In this document: piece after piece, positions 8,121 through 17,266 of the stretch
How the letters are laid out: each line of letters opens with the position of its first letter
Numbering within the stretch: the first letter of the stretch is position 1
Origin: Roseivirga sp.
GTDB lineage: Bacteria; Bacteroidota; Bacteroidia; Cytophagales; Cyclobacteriaceae
DNA length: 64,000 nt
Reading direction: 5' to 3'
Assembly: GCA_029262895.1 (NCBI GenBank)
Contig: JAJCYM010000025.1
Coordinates: 1 to 64,000, forward strand
Translations under genes and position numbers: made by a program
Notes under the pieces: generated by a model
Databases searched by the model: none
What the model was told of the DNA's origin: nothing
Seen by the model: the letters and a program-made list of their open reading frames with translations, nothing else

Positions 8121-9259
8121 GCAAAGTCTTAGTTCTCGCTTTTTCCAACCTCCCCCACGATGCTAGGATCACACGTCAGATCAATTGGCTATCTGAAGAT
8201 CATATGGTTACAGTGGTGTGCTTCCAAGGCCTTCGAGAAATCAAGAATGTCAGTTTTTTAGAAATTGAACAATCCGGATTAAGTCTTGTTAAAAAGGCCT
8301 TTTTAGCTTTTGCCTTAGGCTTCAAACTCTTTGACTTGGCTTATAGAATACAGCACCCCTATGTAAAGCGAATTAAGTCCAAATTAAAATCAGAGTTTGA
8401 TATTATAGTCGCTAATGATATAGAAACTCTGCCACTTGCCTTTAAGTTAAAAACGACTGCGAAAGTTCTATTTGATGCGCATGAGTATGCACCAAGGCAT
8501 TTTGAAGACAAAAAGTGGTGGAAACTCCTTTTCGGCCCACTCAATTTTCACTTATGTAAAAAATATATTCCAAAAACGGCAATGATGACAACTGTCTGTG
8601 ATGGTCTGATGTTGGAGTACAAAAAGAATTTTGGAGTCAAAGCTCATATTATCACAAACGCTACGAAATACCACCCAATTCAGCCAAAGAAAGTAGCTGG
8701 TGATAAAATTCGTCTGGTTCATCATGGCATCATCAATAGGTCAAGAAAAGTGGAGAAGATGGTTGAAGTCATGAAGATTCTGGGTGATGACTATGAACTT
8801 GACTTCTATTTTCTAATACCAGAATACGCATCCAGTAATACCTCCGACTACTTTGATAACCTTAAGCTTGAAATTGACGGCTTACCAAACGTGAGGGTAC
8901 TTCCTGCAATCCCTAATGAGTTGATTGCGCCAACACTCAATAATTATGACCTTGGTCTATTTCTACTCGAACCAATCAATTTTAACTATACACATGCCTT
9001 ACCAAACAAGCTATTCGATTTTGTTCAAGCCAGGTTGGCCATTGCTATAGGGCCATCAATTGAGATGAAGAAGATTGTTAATGCTCATAACATTGGGGTA
9101 GTAAGCGCTGATTTTGACCCTCAGTCTTTAGCCAATTCAATTAAAAATTTAAACAGGGACGATATCTTTGAAATGAAGCTGAATTCTGAAAAGGCAGCCT
9201 ACAACTTGTCAGAGGAAGGCAATAAGAAGCTCTTTTTGCAATTAGTAAATCAATCATAG
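8117..9259 (+). CDS. glycosyltransferase, GT4-like
   Basis: 380 residues. The N-terminal Rossmann half starts with KVLVLAFSNLPHDARITRQ, typical of GT-B enzymes that act on surface glycans. The C-terminal half has the strand RLVHHGIINRSRKVEKMVEVM and a YDLGLFLLEPINFNYTHALPNKLFDF segment, the usual donor-binding region with its conserved Glu and 'LPNK.F.Y' motif. It probably transfers a sugar from a nucleotide donor to a polysaccharide or lipid acceptor at the inner face of the membrane. It overlaps the YfhO stop by 4 bases and is probably co-translated. Donor and acceptor cannot be inferred. Confidence 0.85.
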   Translation: MSKVLVLAFSNLPHDARITRQINWLSEDHMVTVVCFQGLREIKNVSFLEIEQSGLSLVKKAFLAFALGFKLFDLAYRIQHPYVKRIKSKLKSEFDIIVANDIETLPLAFKLKTTAKVLFDAHEYAPRHFEDKKWWKLLFGPLNFHLCKKYIPKTAMMTTVCDGLMLEYKKNFGVKAHIITNATKYHPIQPKKVAGDKIRLVHHGIINRSRKVEKMVEVMKILGDDYELDFYFLIPEYASSNTSDYFDNLKLEIDGLPNVRVLPAIPNELIAPTLNNYDLGLFLLEPINFNYTHALPNKLFDFVQARLAIAIGPSIEMKKIVNAHNIGVVSADFDPQSLANSIKNLNRDDIFEMKLNSEKAAYNLSEEGNKKLFLQLVNQS

Positions 9260-9288
9260 TCTTCTCTAAGACTAAATGGATGCCCAGC

Positions 9289-10710
9289 CTACCTGATAAT
9301 TTTAACCCAGTTCTTAATTGGGTTCTCCATACAAGGGTTTTTAATTACGTAATAATATGTGCCAGCAGGAAAATCCTCACCTTCCCAGCTATTTTGATAA
9401 TCTTGAGATTCAAATATCTTGGTGCCCCACCGATTAAACACCTCAAGGCTGCTGCCCCTTAAGGCCTCCGGAATCTCAAAAAAGTCATTAGTGCCATCAC
9501 GATTAGGCGAAAAAGCATTCGACTGTATCATGTTCTCATCAAATACTGAGATTATTACAACATCTTCGGATATTAAGTCACCACATAAATTACTCGCCCG
9601 AACTGAGTAAGTTCCTGGTGTTGTAACTCTTAATATTCTGTCTGTTTCACCGTTGGACCAAACGTAGTTATTAAAACCCTCCGATGCTTCGATCACAATC
9701 TCATCATTACAACCAAGCGTTGTTCTATCAAAAGTCAAGTTCAGTTCTGGTGTATCAATCAACGTTACTATTAAATGATCCGTAAATGAGCATGCCAAAA
9801 ACGTGGTCGTAACATTATAGTTACCAGAGGACGAAACCTGGATTGTCTGAGTTGTTTCCCCTGTGTTCCACAAATAGCTATCAAAATCAGGACCTGCATC
9901 CAAAATCACTTCGCTCTCACAAGCAGATATATCAGCACCAAGATCCAAACTGGGATAACTCACAAACTCATCAACATTTCCAAGTGCACTGACCTCATCT
10001 GCAGGTAACTCACGATTGTAAATTCTGACATCATCCAAGTTACCTACCCACTGTTGGTTTGGATCCCAACAACCACCTACACAGTCTTGATCATTCCCCA
10101 AGTAAAGACCATTGGGATCTATTTGCAGGGGTTCAGTGGGTAGTTTGTTGCCTGCAACAACTTCGTTTGTACTAATGTCAAGCTTATTATCCACAAAAAT
10201 AGACATAGTGCCATCAGTTGAGCTTCGGGTCACTACAATGTGATGCCACTCATTATCAGATACTACCATTGTCCCTTGAATAGCCTGGCCTCCTCGATTC
10301 GGATCAGCGCGACTTGTAGTGATTATTCCACCAGAAGAAGGGACTTGTATGAAAAATTCATTATTCCGGTCGGTATTGGCCGCTGTAAATGCAACACCTT
10401 GACGATCCGTCTTTATCCACATTGAAACCGAAAAGGCAGTTAAACCATCCATGACCGAATAAGGGATACTTATTAAATCAGGCGATTGGGAAAATGAATA
10501 CGCGTAATCGCAATTTCCAAAACGATCTTCCGCCAGCATGGGACCAACAACAATGCCATCATTTCCATTACCACTTTTGTCATCAGGATCAGTATTAAAG
10601 TCATAGTGGACCAAAAGACCATCATCCAAATTAACCTGTCCTCGTAACTCTGATAAAAGAAGGCAATTAAATATCAACAACGGAGCAAGTATCCAAAAAA
10701 TGGTTTTCAT
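9289..10710 (-). CDS. secreted LamG-domain protein with T9SS type-B sorting domain
   Basis: 473 residues. A signal peptide (1-25) is followed by a LamG/concanavalin-like jellyroll at about 30-235 (HYDFNTDPDDKSGNGNDG near its start, DDVRIYNRELPADEV at its end). Two Ig/PKD-like repeats (about 250-395) each contain a YxWxxGETxxxIxV core. The last 80 residues match the gliding-motility-associated C-terminal domain: NAFSPNRDGTNDFF, LEVFNRWGTKIFES and G-YYYVI. That domain directs secretion by the type IX system and surface attachment. LamG domains bind glycans, so adhesion or polysaccharide capture is likely. It sits inside the surface-glycan region. Confidence 0.88.
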   Translation of the reverse strand: MKTIFWILAPLLIFNCLLLSELRGQVNLDDGLLVHYDFNTDPDDKSGNGNDGIVVGPMLAEDRFGNCDYAYSFSQSPDLISIPYSVMDGLTAFSVSMWIKTDRQGVAFTAANTDRNNEFFIQVPSSGGIITTSRADPNRGGQAIQGTMVVSDNEWHHIVVTRSSTDGTMSIFVDNKLDISTNEVVAGNKLPTEPLQIDPNGLYLGNDQDCVGGCWDPNQQWVGNLDDVRIYNRELPADEVSALGNVDEFVSYPSLDLGADISACESEVILDAGPDFDSYLWNTGETTQTIQVSSSGNYNVTTTFLACSFTDHLIVTLIDTPELNLTFDRTTLGCNDEIVIEASEGFNNYVWSNGETDRILRVTTPGTYSVRASNLCGDLISEDVVIISVFDENMIQSNAFSPNRDGTNDFFEIPEALRGSSLEVFNRWGTKIFESQDYQNSWEGEDFPAGTYYYVIKNPCMENPIKNWVKIIR

Positions 10711-10776
10711 CTATAGAATAACATTTATCACAAAGTGTTAACTAAGTTAATTCTTATTTTCGTCTAAAATATTGTA

Positions 10777-12267
10777 TTGGGCATAGTCATCAAACAAAGT
10801 ATCCGTTCCTCCTTCCTCGCCTATATCGGTGTTGCTCTAGGTGCAGTGAATATCTTGTTTATTTTTCCCAGATTTCTGAGTGCGGATCAAATCGGACTTG
10901 TTCGAGTTATTCCCAGTGCGGCATTTTTGATGGCAACCTTCGCCCAACTAGGCCTGGCACAAGGCATTCTCAAGTTTTTACCGTCCTTTTCTCCTGGCAC
11001 CAGGAAAAGAAAGGAATATCTCGGTTTCACCTTATTAACAGCGCTTTTAGGCTATATCACACTGCTTGGAATTACTTATTTGTTTAAGGACCAACTGGAG
11101 CAATACTATAATCAAAAGTCTCCTTTGTTTATGGAGTACTTTCAGGTATCACTAATAGTCACTCTTTTTCTCCTCTATATTCAGCTTGCCGAAGCGTACA
11201 GCCGGAGCTTATTAAAGAGCATTCCTCCTGTGGCGATAAGAGATGTGTTGCTGAGGGTCATGACTACAGCCTCTGTCTTGCTCTATGCATCGGAAATTAT
11301 TGATTTCGACCTTTTTGTCCAGCTCTTTATCGTGCTATATGGCATTGCACTTTTATCACATGTCATTTACTTTATTTCCATTAAGGCGCTTGCCGTCTCT
11401 TTGCGATTTAAGGAATTCAATAAAAAGGACGTTGTCAAAATTCTTAAATATGGCGCTTTCACAGTGATTGGTGCAGGTGGCTCACAAATTGTTTTGCAGA
11501 TTGACAGCCTCATGCTTGCTGGTCTTGAGGGGCTTAAAGAAGCTGGAATTTACTCTATTGCCTTTTTTATAGGCACTATAATCGAAATCCCTAGAAGGTC
11601 TATAGGCCAGATTACAACACCATTGATTTCACAAGCTTTTGAAAAGGGAGATATGAAAAAAGTTGCCCAACTCTATAAGCAAACTTCAATTAATCAATTG
11701 ATTATTGGTGCTCTGCTCATGATCGGTGTTTGGGCAAATCTGGAAGCCATCTATCAGTTGATGCCAAATGGCGAAATATACAGCGCTGGATTAAACGTAG
11801 TTCTACTTATCGGTGTGGGAAAGCTGATTGCCATGATGTCTGGGGTGAATGGAGAAATCATTGTCATGTCAAAGTATTATAAATTCAATGTTCTCACAAT
11901 AGCCATCTTGGCGATTGCCATGATTGTAGGAAACTCACTTCTTATTCCTGAGTACGGAATTGAAGGTGCTGCCTTTGCCTCCCTTGTGGCAATGGTACTT
12001 TATAATTTAACGAAATTCGGTTTTGTCTATTGGAAGTTTGGAATTCAGCCTTTTTCCTCAAAGACAATCATATTTATAGCTGTTATCGGAGTAGTGGTGC
12101 TACTGAATCTATTGATCCCGGAGTTGCAGAATGTCTATCTGGATATCGTTGTAAGATCAGCAGCGCTGGGAATCACGTTGGTAAGCCTTAGCTACTTCCT
12201 TAAAATTTCACCGGAAATCAATGGCATACTCAATCGTCTGATAGGTAGATTTTTAAAATCTGTTTAA
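10777..12267 (+). CDS. polysaccharide flippase (Wzx/MATE-like membrane protein)
   Basis: 496 residues from TTG 10777, with about 14 predicted transmembrane helices and little outside them. The start region (GIVIKQSIRSSFLAYIGVALGAVN) and the RxxIGQITTPLISQAF segment near 270 are typical of the polysaccharide-biosynthesis export family of the MOP superfamily. These proteins flip undecaprenyl-linked oligosaccharides across the inner membrane. The TTG is chosen because this N-terminus matches family members and no ATG lies nearby. Its neighbours (glycosyltransferases, sugar-modifying enzymes, YfhO) support a role in O-antigen, capsule or exopolysaccharide assembly. Confidence 0.87.
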   Translation: MGIVIKQSIRSSFLAYIGVALGAVNILFIFPRFLSADQIGLVRVIPSAAFLMATFAQLGLAQGILKFLPSFSPGTRKRKEYLGFTLLTALLGYITLLGITYLFKDQLEQYYNQKSPLFMEYFQVSLIVTLFLLYIQLAEAYSRSLLKSIPPVAIRDVLLRVMTTASVLLYASEIIDFDLFVQLFIVLYGIALLSHVIYFISIKALAVSLRFKEFNKKDVVKILKYGAFTVIGAGGSQIVLQIDSLMLAGLEGLKEAGIYSIAFFIGTIIEIPRRSIGQITTPLISQAFEKGDMKKVAQLYKQTSINQLIIGALLMIGVWANLEAIYQLMPNGEIYSAGLNVVLLIGVGKLIAMMSGVNGEIIVMSKYYKFNVLTIAILAIAMIVGNSLLIPEYGIEGAAFASLVAMVLYNLTKFGFVYWKFGIQPFSSKTIIFIAVIGVVVLLNLLIPELQNVYLDIVVRSAALGITLVSLSYFLKISPEINGILNRLIGRFLKSV

Positions 12268-12293
12268 TTTAAAATCCAAAGCTTCAAGAAGAA

Positions 12294-12755
12294 ATGGCCA
12301 AATTCAATTATACAAAACTTAATTCGATTGCTATACTCATCATAGCTCTGTCTGCTGTGGCAGTTTCAGTCTGGCAAGTCAATCTGACCAGAGCGCACAA
12401 TAGATTAACAGTACAGCCGTACCTGGATACGGATATAAAAATTGATGAGGGAGCCATCTTAACAATTAAGAACAAAGGACAGGGTGCTGCCCAGGTCACT
12501 TATTTTCGTTTGGAATTAAACGGCCAAGAATTTGAGGATTGGAGTGTTTTGTTCAAAGCTATTGACGAAAACGTAACTGTGAATCTTGGCCGAACATTTG
12601 AGAAAGATGATGTAATCGGAGCAAATGAGGAGCTCGTCCTCTGTACATTGCCATCCGGAACATCTGGACCCGCTAAGATCACAATCATAATTGGATATCA
12701 ATCAATTTATGATGAGCCTTTCGAATTCAAAACTTCTTTCAGCTGGGGTGGTTAA
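12294..12755 (+). CDS. hypothetical membrane-anchored protein
   Basis: 153 residues with one transmembrane helix near the N-terminus (about 10-28, IAILIIALSAVAVSVWQV). A predicted beta-rich soluble domain follows, with a segment ILTIKNKGQGAAQVTYFRLELNG resembling bacterial Ig-like or DUF-type domains. It starts 26 bases after the flippase stop and is probably co-transcribed with it. No catalytic motif is visible. The link to glycan export is positional only. Confidence 0.65.
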   Translation: MAKFNYTKLNSIAILIIALSAVAVSVWQVNLTRAHNRLTVQPYLDTDIKIDEGAILTIKNKGQGAAQVTYFRLELNGQEFEDWSVLFKAIDENVTVNLGRTFEKDDVIGANEELVLCTLPSGTSGPAKITIIIGYQSIYDEPFEFKTSFSWGG

Positions 12756-12782
12756 CTCAAATAAGAAGATACAAAATCACGT

Positions 12783-13877
12783 TTATCCCCTTGCGTAGAA
12801 CTCTCGGATAGATGTCGCAACATACCGCACCTGTTCCCTTGTGAGTTCTGCATACATAGGTAAAGAAAGCAACCCACCCGACATGGCATCAGATACTGGA
12901 AATGCTCCTTGCGGATCAAACAAACCCAATTGATTGAGGGATTTGGGGTAATGAATTTGAGTGGCAATTTCTTTAGAAGTTAAATATTTCTGAAGGCTAT
13001 CCCTATCCTTCACCTGTACCACATACAAATGATAGACATGCTCAAAACCCTCTGGAACCTCAGGCAATTTCAATGAGGTACTTGCCAACTCATCATTGTA
13101 CCATTTTGCAACCTGTTGTCTGCCTTGAGTCCATTCTTTTAAATACTTCAGCTTGATAGAGAGAATCGCAGCTTGCATGCTGTCCAATCTACTGTTCCTT
13201 CCAATTACCACATGATTATGCTTTTCGCGTTGACCTAAACGTGCAATTACACGCACCTTATCGGATAACTCTGGATTATTAGTAGCAATAGCTCCACCAT
13301 CGCCATAGGCCCCTAGGTTCTTTCCCGGATAGAAGCTAAATGTGGAGATGTCACCAAAGGTTCCTACATTTTGCCCAAATACTGAGGCTCCATGAGCTTG
13401 TGCACAATCTTCAAGCACCTTGAGGTCATGCTTATTTGCAATCTTCATAATTGGTCTCATATCGGCCGGAAGCCCATAAAAGTGCACTGGTAAAATTGCC
13501 TTGGTGCGGCCTGTAATTTTTTCTTCAACCTTATCCGGATCAAGTGTGTAGAAATCGGGATGAACATCCGCCCATATAGGTTTTGCACCAACACGACAGA
13601 CCGCACTTGCGGTTGACACCCAGGTAAAGGCGGGAACTATTACCTCATCTCCATTTCCAACTCCCAGGGCTTCTAAGGCAATCTCAAGGGCATCAGTCCC
13701 ATTGGCACAGCTCACACATTCATTGACACCTACATATTCAGCAAACTGCTGCTCAAATTGTGAAACAGTGGTTCCTCCTACAAAGGAAGTATTACTTATC
13801 ACCTTTAGAACTGCCGAATCAATTTCTTCCTTGATACTGGTATACTGAACTCCCAGGTCAACAAAAGGTACTTTCAT
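12783..13877 (-). CDS. DegT/DnrJ/EryC1-family sugar aminotransferase
   Basis: 364 residues, full length. Pyridoxal-phosphate enzyme with the SCANGTDAL phosphate-binding segment at 56-64, the EDCAQAHGA motif near 156-164 and the Schiff-base lysine K186 in SFYPGKNLGAYGDGG. It transfers an amino group from glutamate to a keto-sugar nucleotide. It is the last gene of a four-gene minus-strand operon, one base after the acetyltransferase. With the dehydrogenase and acetyltransferase it reproduces the WbpB-WbpE-WbpD set that makes the 3-acetamido group of UDP-2,3-diacetamido sugars. A dTDP-linked 3-amino sugar is an alternative. Confidence 0.9.
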   Translation of the reverse strand: MKVPFVDLGVQYTSIKEEIDSAVLKVISNTSFVGGTTVSQFEQQFAEYVGVNECVSCANGTDALEIALEALGVGNGDEVIVPAFTWVSTASAVCRVGAKPIWADVHPDFYTLDPDKVEEKITGRTKAILPVHFYGLPADMRPIMKIANKHDLKVLEDCAQAHGASVFGQNVGTFGDISTFSFYPGKNLGAYGDGGAIATNNPELSDKVRVIARLGQREKHNHVVIGRNSRLDSMQAAILSIKLKYLKEWTQGRQQVAKWYNDELASTSLKLPEVPEGFEHVYHLYVVQVKDRDSLQKYLTSKEIATQIHYPKSLNQLGLFDPQGAFPVSDAMSGGLLSLPMYAELTREQVRYVATSIREFYARG

Positions 13878-13878
13878 G

Positions 13879-14337
13879 TCAGTTTAATTTTCTAGCCGGG
13901 TTGCCTGCATATGTTCCGGGGATCGAAATGTCTTTGGTGACTACAGCTCCGGCTCCAATAACCACATTATCGCAAATAGAAACAGGCAAAATGGTAGCAT
14001 TTGAGCCAATTGAAACACTGTTCCCTATTCGAGTGGATTTCCAAAGCGTCCTGTCACCACTCGCAGGCTGGCCAGTGCTGAAAGTGTCATTGATAAACAT
14101 CACGCCATGTCCGATAAAGCAGTCTTTACCTACCTCAACCAGTTCGCAAATAAAACTATGAGATTGGACTTTGGTACGATCACCTACAATTACCCCTTTC
14201 TGTATTTCAACAAATGGGCCAATAAAACATCCTTCTCCAATTTTGCACTCATAAAGATTGACAGGCTCAACAATCTTGACATCTCGACCAAAATCAACAT
14301 CCCTTATACTGCTCGAGAATATCTTAGGTTTATGCAT
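13879..14337 (-). CDS. hexapeptide-repeat sugar N-acetyltransferase (WbpD/WlbB-like)
   Basis: 152 residues from the ATG at 14337, which overlaps the stop of the upstream dehydrogenase; the frame is open to 14370. It has many left-handed beta-helix hexapeptides: IGEGCFIGPFVEIQKGVIVG, VGKDCFIGHGVMF, IGNSVSIGSNATI and VVIGAGAVVTKDI, ending in the usual GNPARKL. It should transfer acetyl from acetyl-CoA to an amino sugar nucleotide in the cytoplasm. Its place between the dehydrogenase and the aminotransferase makes the 3-amino product of the latter the likely substrate. Confidence 0.88.
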   Translation of the reverse strand: MHKPKIFSSSIRDVDFGRDVKIVEPVNLYECKIGEGCFIGPFVEIQKGVIVGDRTKVQSHSFICELVEVGKDCFIGHGVMFINDTFSTGQPASGDRTLWKSTRIGNSVSIGSNATILPVSICDNVVIGAGAVVTKDISIPGTYAGNPARKLN

Positions 14338-15340
14338 CGACCCCATTATAAATAGTCTCGATACCAGCAATAGACAGTTCTCCCTCCTGACCCTCTACAA
14401 TGTCGGACCGCAAACCTGACAAATCTTTGACCACCTCCTCTATCACTCGATGGTGATTTGAGCTCGAGCCCTGGTATTTTCCATAGTTATTGGGTAGATC
14501 AACAAAGGAAATGTTCTCCGGCAGCGGATGCGAACGAACATCCCAGAACTCAATTTTATTCAAATAGGCGCCACCAATCTTGATAGTGCCGTGCTCTCCG
14601 ATAATCGTGATACTACCTTCATAGTTTTTGTTGTAGACATTCGTGGTCCAGGAAATTGAACCAACGGTCTCGGACTCAAAAACTACAGATGACTGTCCGC
14701 AATCCTCAATATCAATGTCATGGGCTTGTGTTGCCATGACTGTCTTTGCAGTCACAATCTTTCCAAACCACCAAACCAGAATATCTATGAAATGGCTTGC
14801 CTGAGTAAAAAGTGCCCCTCCTTCATTCTCCTTTTTACCACGCCAATCTGACTGTTCGTAGTATTCCTGATGTCTGTTCCACAGCACATTACATTGAACC
14901 ATGTAAACCTTGCCTAGTCGGTTGTTTTTGATGGCTTCATCGGCAAGCTGTACTGGCACGTTGAATCTGTTTTGCTTCACAACATATAGACCTAAGCCTG
15001 CCTTCTTCGCTGCTGCCGTCATCTCCGCGGCATCCTTTGCAGAAAGCGTCATAGGTTTCTCAACCACGACATGCTTGCCTGCCTTGAGGGCAGCCAGGGT
15101 CATTGGTTTGTGCAAATGATGGGGGGTGCAAATACAGACAATGTCAATCGGCTCTTCAAGAAAGTCCTGATAGTGCCGATGAACAGAAATATCACCGTAT
15201 GATTTTGACAAATCTGCAGCACGCTCCTCCTTAATATCGCATAAGGCTGATAGCTCGGCATATTCATAATGATCCAATACAGCCGCATGCCTTTTACCAA
15301 TATGACCACAACCTGCAACGCCAAATATCTTCTTCTTCAT
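14330..15340 (-). CDS. Gfo/Idh/MocA-family sugar-nucleotide dehydrogenase
   Basis: 336 residues from the ATG at 15340. The N-terminal Rossmann fold begins FGVAGCGHIGKRH. The family hallmark EKP is at 94-96 (VVEKPMTLS), and the C-terminal alpha/beta domain has a GGALFTQASHFIDILVWW segment with the conserved HxxD. It is NAD(P)-dependent and likely oxidises C3 of a UDP-N-acetyl sugar or its uronic acid before amination by the adjacent DegT enzyme. Its start is 30 bases after the glycosyltransferase stop. The exact substrate is inferred from operon content; the sequence is not close to the classical WlbA by eye. Confidence 0.85.
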   Translation of the reverse strand: MKKKIFGVAGCGHIGKRHAAVLDHYEYAELSALCDIKEERAADLSKSYGDISVHRHYQDFLEEPIDIVCICTPHHLHKPMTLAALKAGKHVVVEKPMTLSAKDAAEMTAAAKKAGLGLYVVKQNRFNVPVQLADEAIKNNRLGKVYMVQCNVLWNRHQEYYEQSDWRGKKENEGGALFTQASHFIDILVWWFGKIVTAKTVMATQAHDIDIEDCGQSSVVFESETVGSISWTTNVYNKNYEGSITIIGEHGTIKIGGAYLNKIEFWDVRSHPLPENISFVDLPNNYGKYQGSSSNHHRVIEEVVKDLSGLRSDIVEGQEGELSIAGIETIYNGVDA

Positions 15341-15369
15341 AGTCTTGACCGCCAAATATAGGACTTAGG

Positions 15370-16671
15370 TTAATGAAGAACTATATTTTCCAGCAATACG
15401 GCCAGTTCTCCCGTCAGATTTTTTCTTTCATATTTTTCAATGCCCAGTGGAGAAAATTTATGAGTACCAGACTGATATAATTCAAACATTTCATCAACCA
15501 ATTGCTTTATACGCGCCTTATCATGGTACTGACTAAACCCTTGACACCCACATTCTTTGAGCATATCAAAAACGTCACTTTCCTGTTGACCAAGGGCCAA
15601 GATGGGCTTATTGGCAGAAAAATATTCATATACTTTGCCAGGAAGAATCCAGGATGAATTGGAGGTTTGGTTTACCAGGAGCAGCAAGACTGCGGCTTTT
15701 GAGTAAATCTCGAGTGCCTCTTGATGTGGTACATAATCAAGAATGGTGACTTTTGAAGAAAGATGCTTGAACGAGGCTATGCTGGCCTTAACTGACATCT
15801 CTATTGTACCTGCCAATACCACTTCAAGGCAATCATTGAAATGAGCATCTTGAGCACAACGCTTGTCCAATACATTCCACAAATGTTTTGGATTTCTACC
15901 TTCATTGAGCAAACCCATATGGACTATTCTAAACTTATCCACCTGCTCATTTTCCGATTCTTGAAAGTCGGCAGCATCGTATCCATTAGTAACTACATTT
16001 ACACAAGGAATACCAGATAGCGCATCCAACCTGGCAGCCAACCTTTTGGAGACGGTCACCACTGCATCGGCCATATTAAGCACCTCAAACTCCAGTCTCT
16101 TGTGCTTCTCCCAGGATCTTTTATTAAGATTAAGCTGCTTCAAGACATCCCATTCCGTCCAGGGGTCTCTGAAATCAGCCAACCAGGGTATCCCCAAACT
16201 TCTTTTGATCGCATTTCCAATCAAATGCATACTATGTGGTGGACCGGTGGTTACGATCACATCAACCGGGTTTTCCTTTAAGTATGTCTTTAAGTGTTTT
16301 ATAGCAGGCTTTACCCAAAAAACACGGGCATCTGGTATAAACCAATTACCTCGGATCCATAAAGCCAATTTTCCGAGTATTGAGCTACCTCCCTTATCCA
16401 CCACTCCCTGCTTCTGAACCGCGCCTTTTCCAAGAATTTTGCGATAAAGTGAAAATGGCTCCACAATTGGAATTTTGATCACTTCTAACTCATTGATACC
16501 CTGATCTTGAAAGCTGTCATCCTTTAACTCGAAGTCAGGATTTTCAGGGGTGAAAATCACGGGCTCCCACCCAAACTCTGGTAAGTACTTGGCAAACTTC
16601 AACCAGCGTTGTACACCACCACCACCGCTAGGAGGCCAATAGTAAGTTACTATAAGTACTTTCTTCACCAT
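15370..16671 (-). CDS. glycosyltransferase, GT4-like
   Basis: 433 residues from the ATG at 16671 (a TTG lies one codon upstream). It begins KKVLIVTYYWPPSGGGGVQRWLKF, the glycine-rich acceptor loop common in Bacteroidota GT4 enzymes. A TTGPPHSMHLIG segment and a LADFRDPWTEWD motif follow, then a C-terminal donor domain with KVYEYFSANKPILALG. It is first in the minus-strand amino-sugar operon, so it probably adds the modified sugar, or a neighbouring residue, to a growing surface oligosaccharide. Confidence 0.88.
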   Translation of the reverse strand: MVKKVLIVTYYWPPSGGGGVQRWLKFAKYLPEFGWEPVIFTPENPDFELKDDSFQDQGINELEVIKIPIVEPFSLYRKILGKGAVQKQGVVDKGGSSILGKLALWIRGNWFIPDARVFWVKPAIKHLKTYLKENPVDVIVTTGPPHSMHLIGNAIKRSLGIPWLADFRDPWTEWDVLKQLNLNKRSWEKHKRLEFEVLNMADAVVTVSKRLAARLDALSGIPCVNVVTNGYDAADFQESENEQVDKFRIVHMGLLNEGRNPKHLWNVLDKRCAQDAHFNDCLEVVLAGTIEMSVKASIASFKHLSSKVTILDYVPHQEALEIYSKAAVLLLLVNQTSNSSWILPGKVYEYFSANKPILALGQQESDVFDMLKECGCQGFSQYHDKARIKQLVDEMFELYQSGTHKFSPLGIEKYERKNLTGELAVLLENIVLH

Positions 16672-16813
16672 CAAATTTAAATATGCAACAATTTATGATT
16701 TACCTCACGTATGCGATTTAGTAAGAATACACAAAACGGAGTTGTTTCTTTTTCCAAAATCCTCTTAATTCAGGCACATTTTGGTCAAAATTATAAATAC
16801 TCAAATTTGAACT

Positions 16814-17266
16814 ATGGGTTTCCTTCCAATTTTCATCGCTCTTTTCGGTCTAATACTTCTTTACTCTCTTTTCACTTACAATCAAATCAAGCCCAAAAAA
16901 GCGGCTTGGAATCTTGTAATTGATGAAATGGCCAAGTTAAGTCGAAACAGAAAAGATATTATTCTTAATCACGATCGCCAACATGAAAACTCTCCTTTGA
17001 GTGAAGTGGCCAAAGAGTTAATGAAAACATCGACAGATCGTTTTCAAAGTTTTAGAAAAGAAAACGAGCTTATCGCAAAAACAAATGAAGCCGCAACCTC
17101 ACTTGGAACTGAACACCAAGGCCTAAAAGATGAAATTATGTCCTTGAATAAAAGTCAAGAGGCCAATCTTCAAAAATTAGAGAGTAAGACGGGTCAATAC
17201 AATGCCTTTATCCAGAAGTCCCCGACAAAAGTGATTGCCTCAGTCTTTGGATTCAGACCTTTTTAG
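16814..17266 (+). CDS. divergent LemA-family protein
   Basis: 150 residues: a transmembrane helix (about 3-22), then a long helical region. The C-terminus YNAFIQKSPTKVIASVFGFRPF has the LemA signature (YN..I...P..ii...fgf.p). The middle is shorter and more polar than standard LemA, and the usual NLVxxVKGY segment is not recognisable; DIILNHDRQHEN stands there instead. LemA proteins are membrane-anchored helical bundles of unsettled function. It ends convergently with miaA and overlaps it by 27 bases, so the two C-termini share DNA. Confidence 0.72.
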   Translation: MGFLPIFIALFGLILLYSLFTYNQIKPKKAAWNLVIDEMAKLSRNRKDIILNHDRQHENSPLSEVAKELMKTSTDRFQSFRKENELIAKTNEAATSLGTEHQGLKDEIMSLNKSQEANLQKLESKTGQYNAFIQKSPTKVIASVFGFRPF

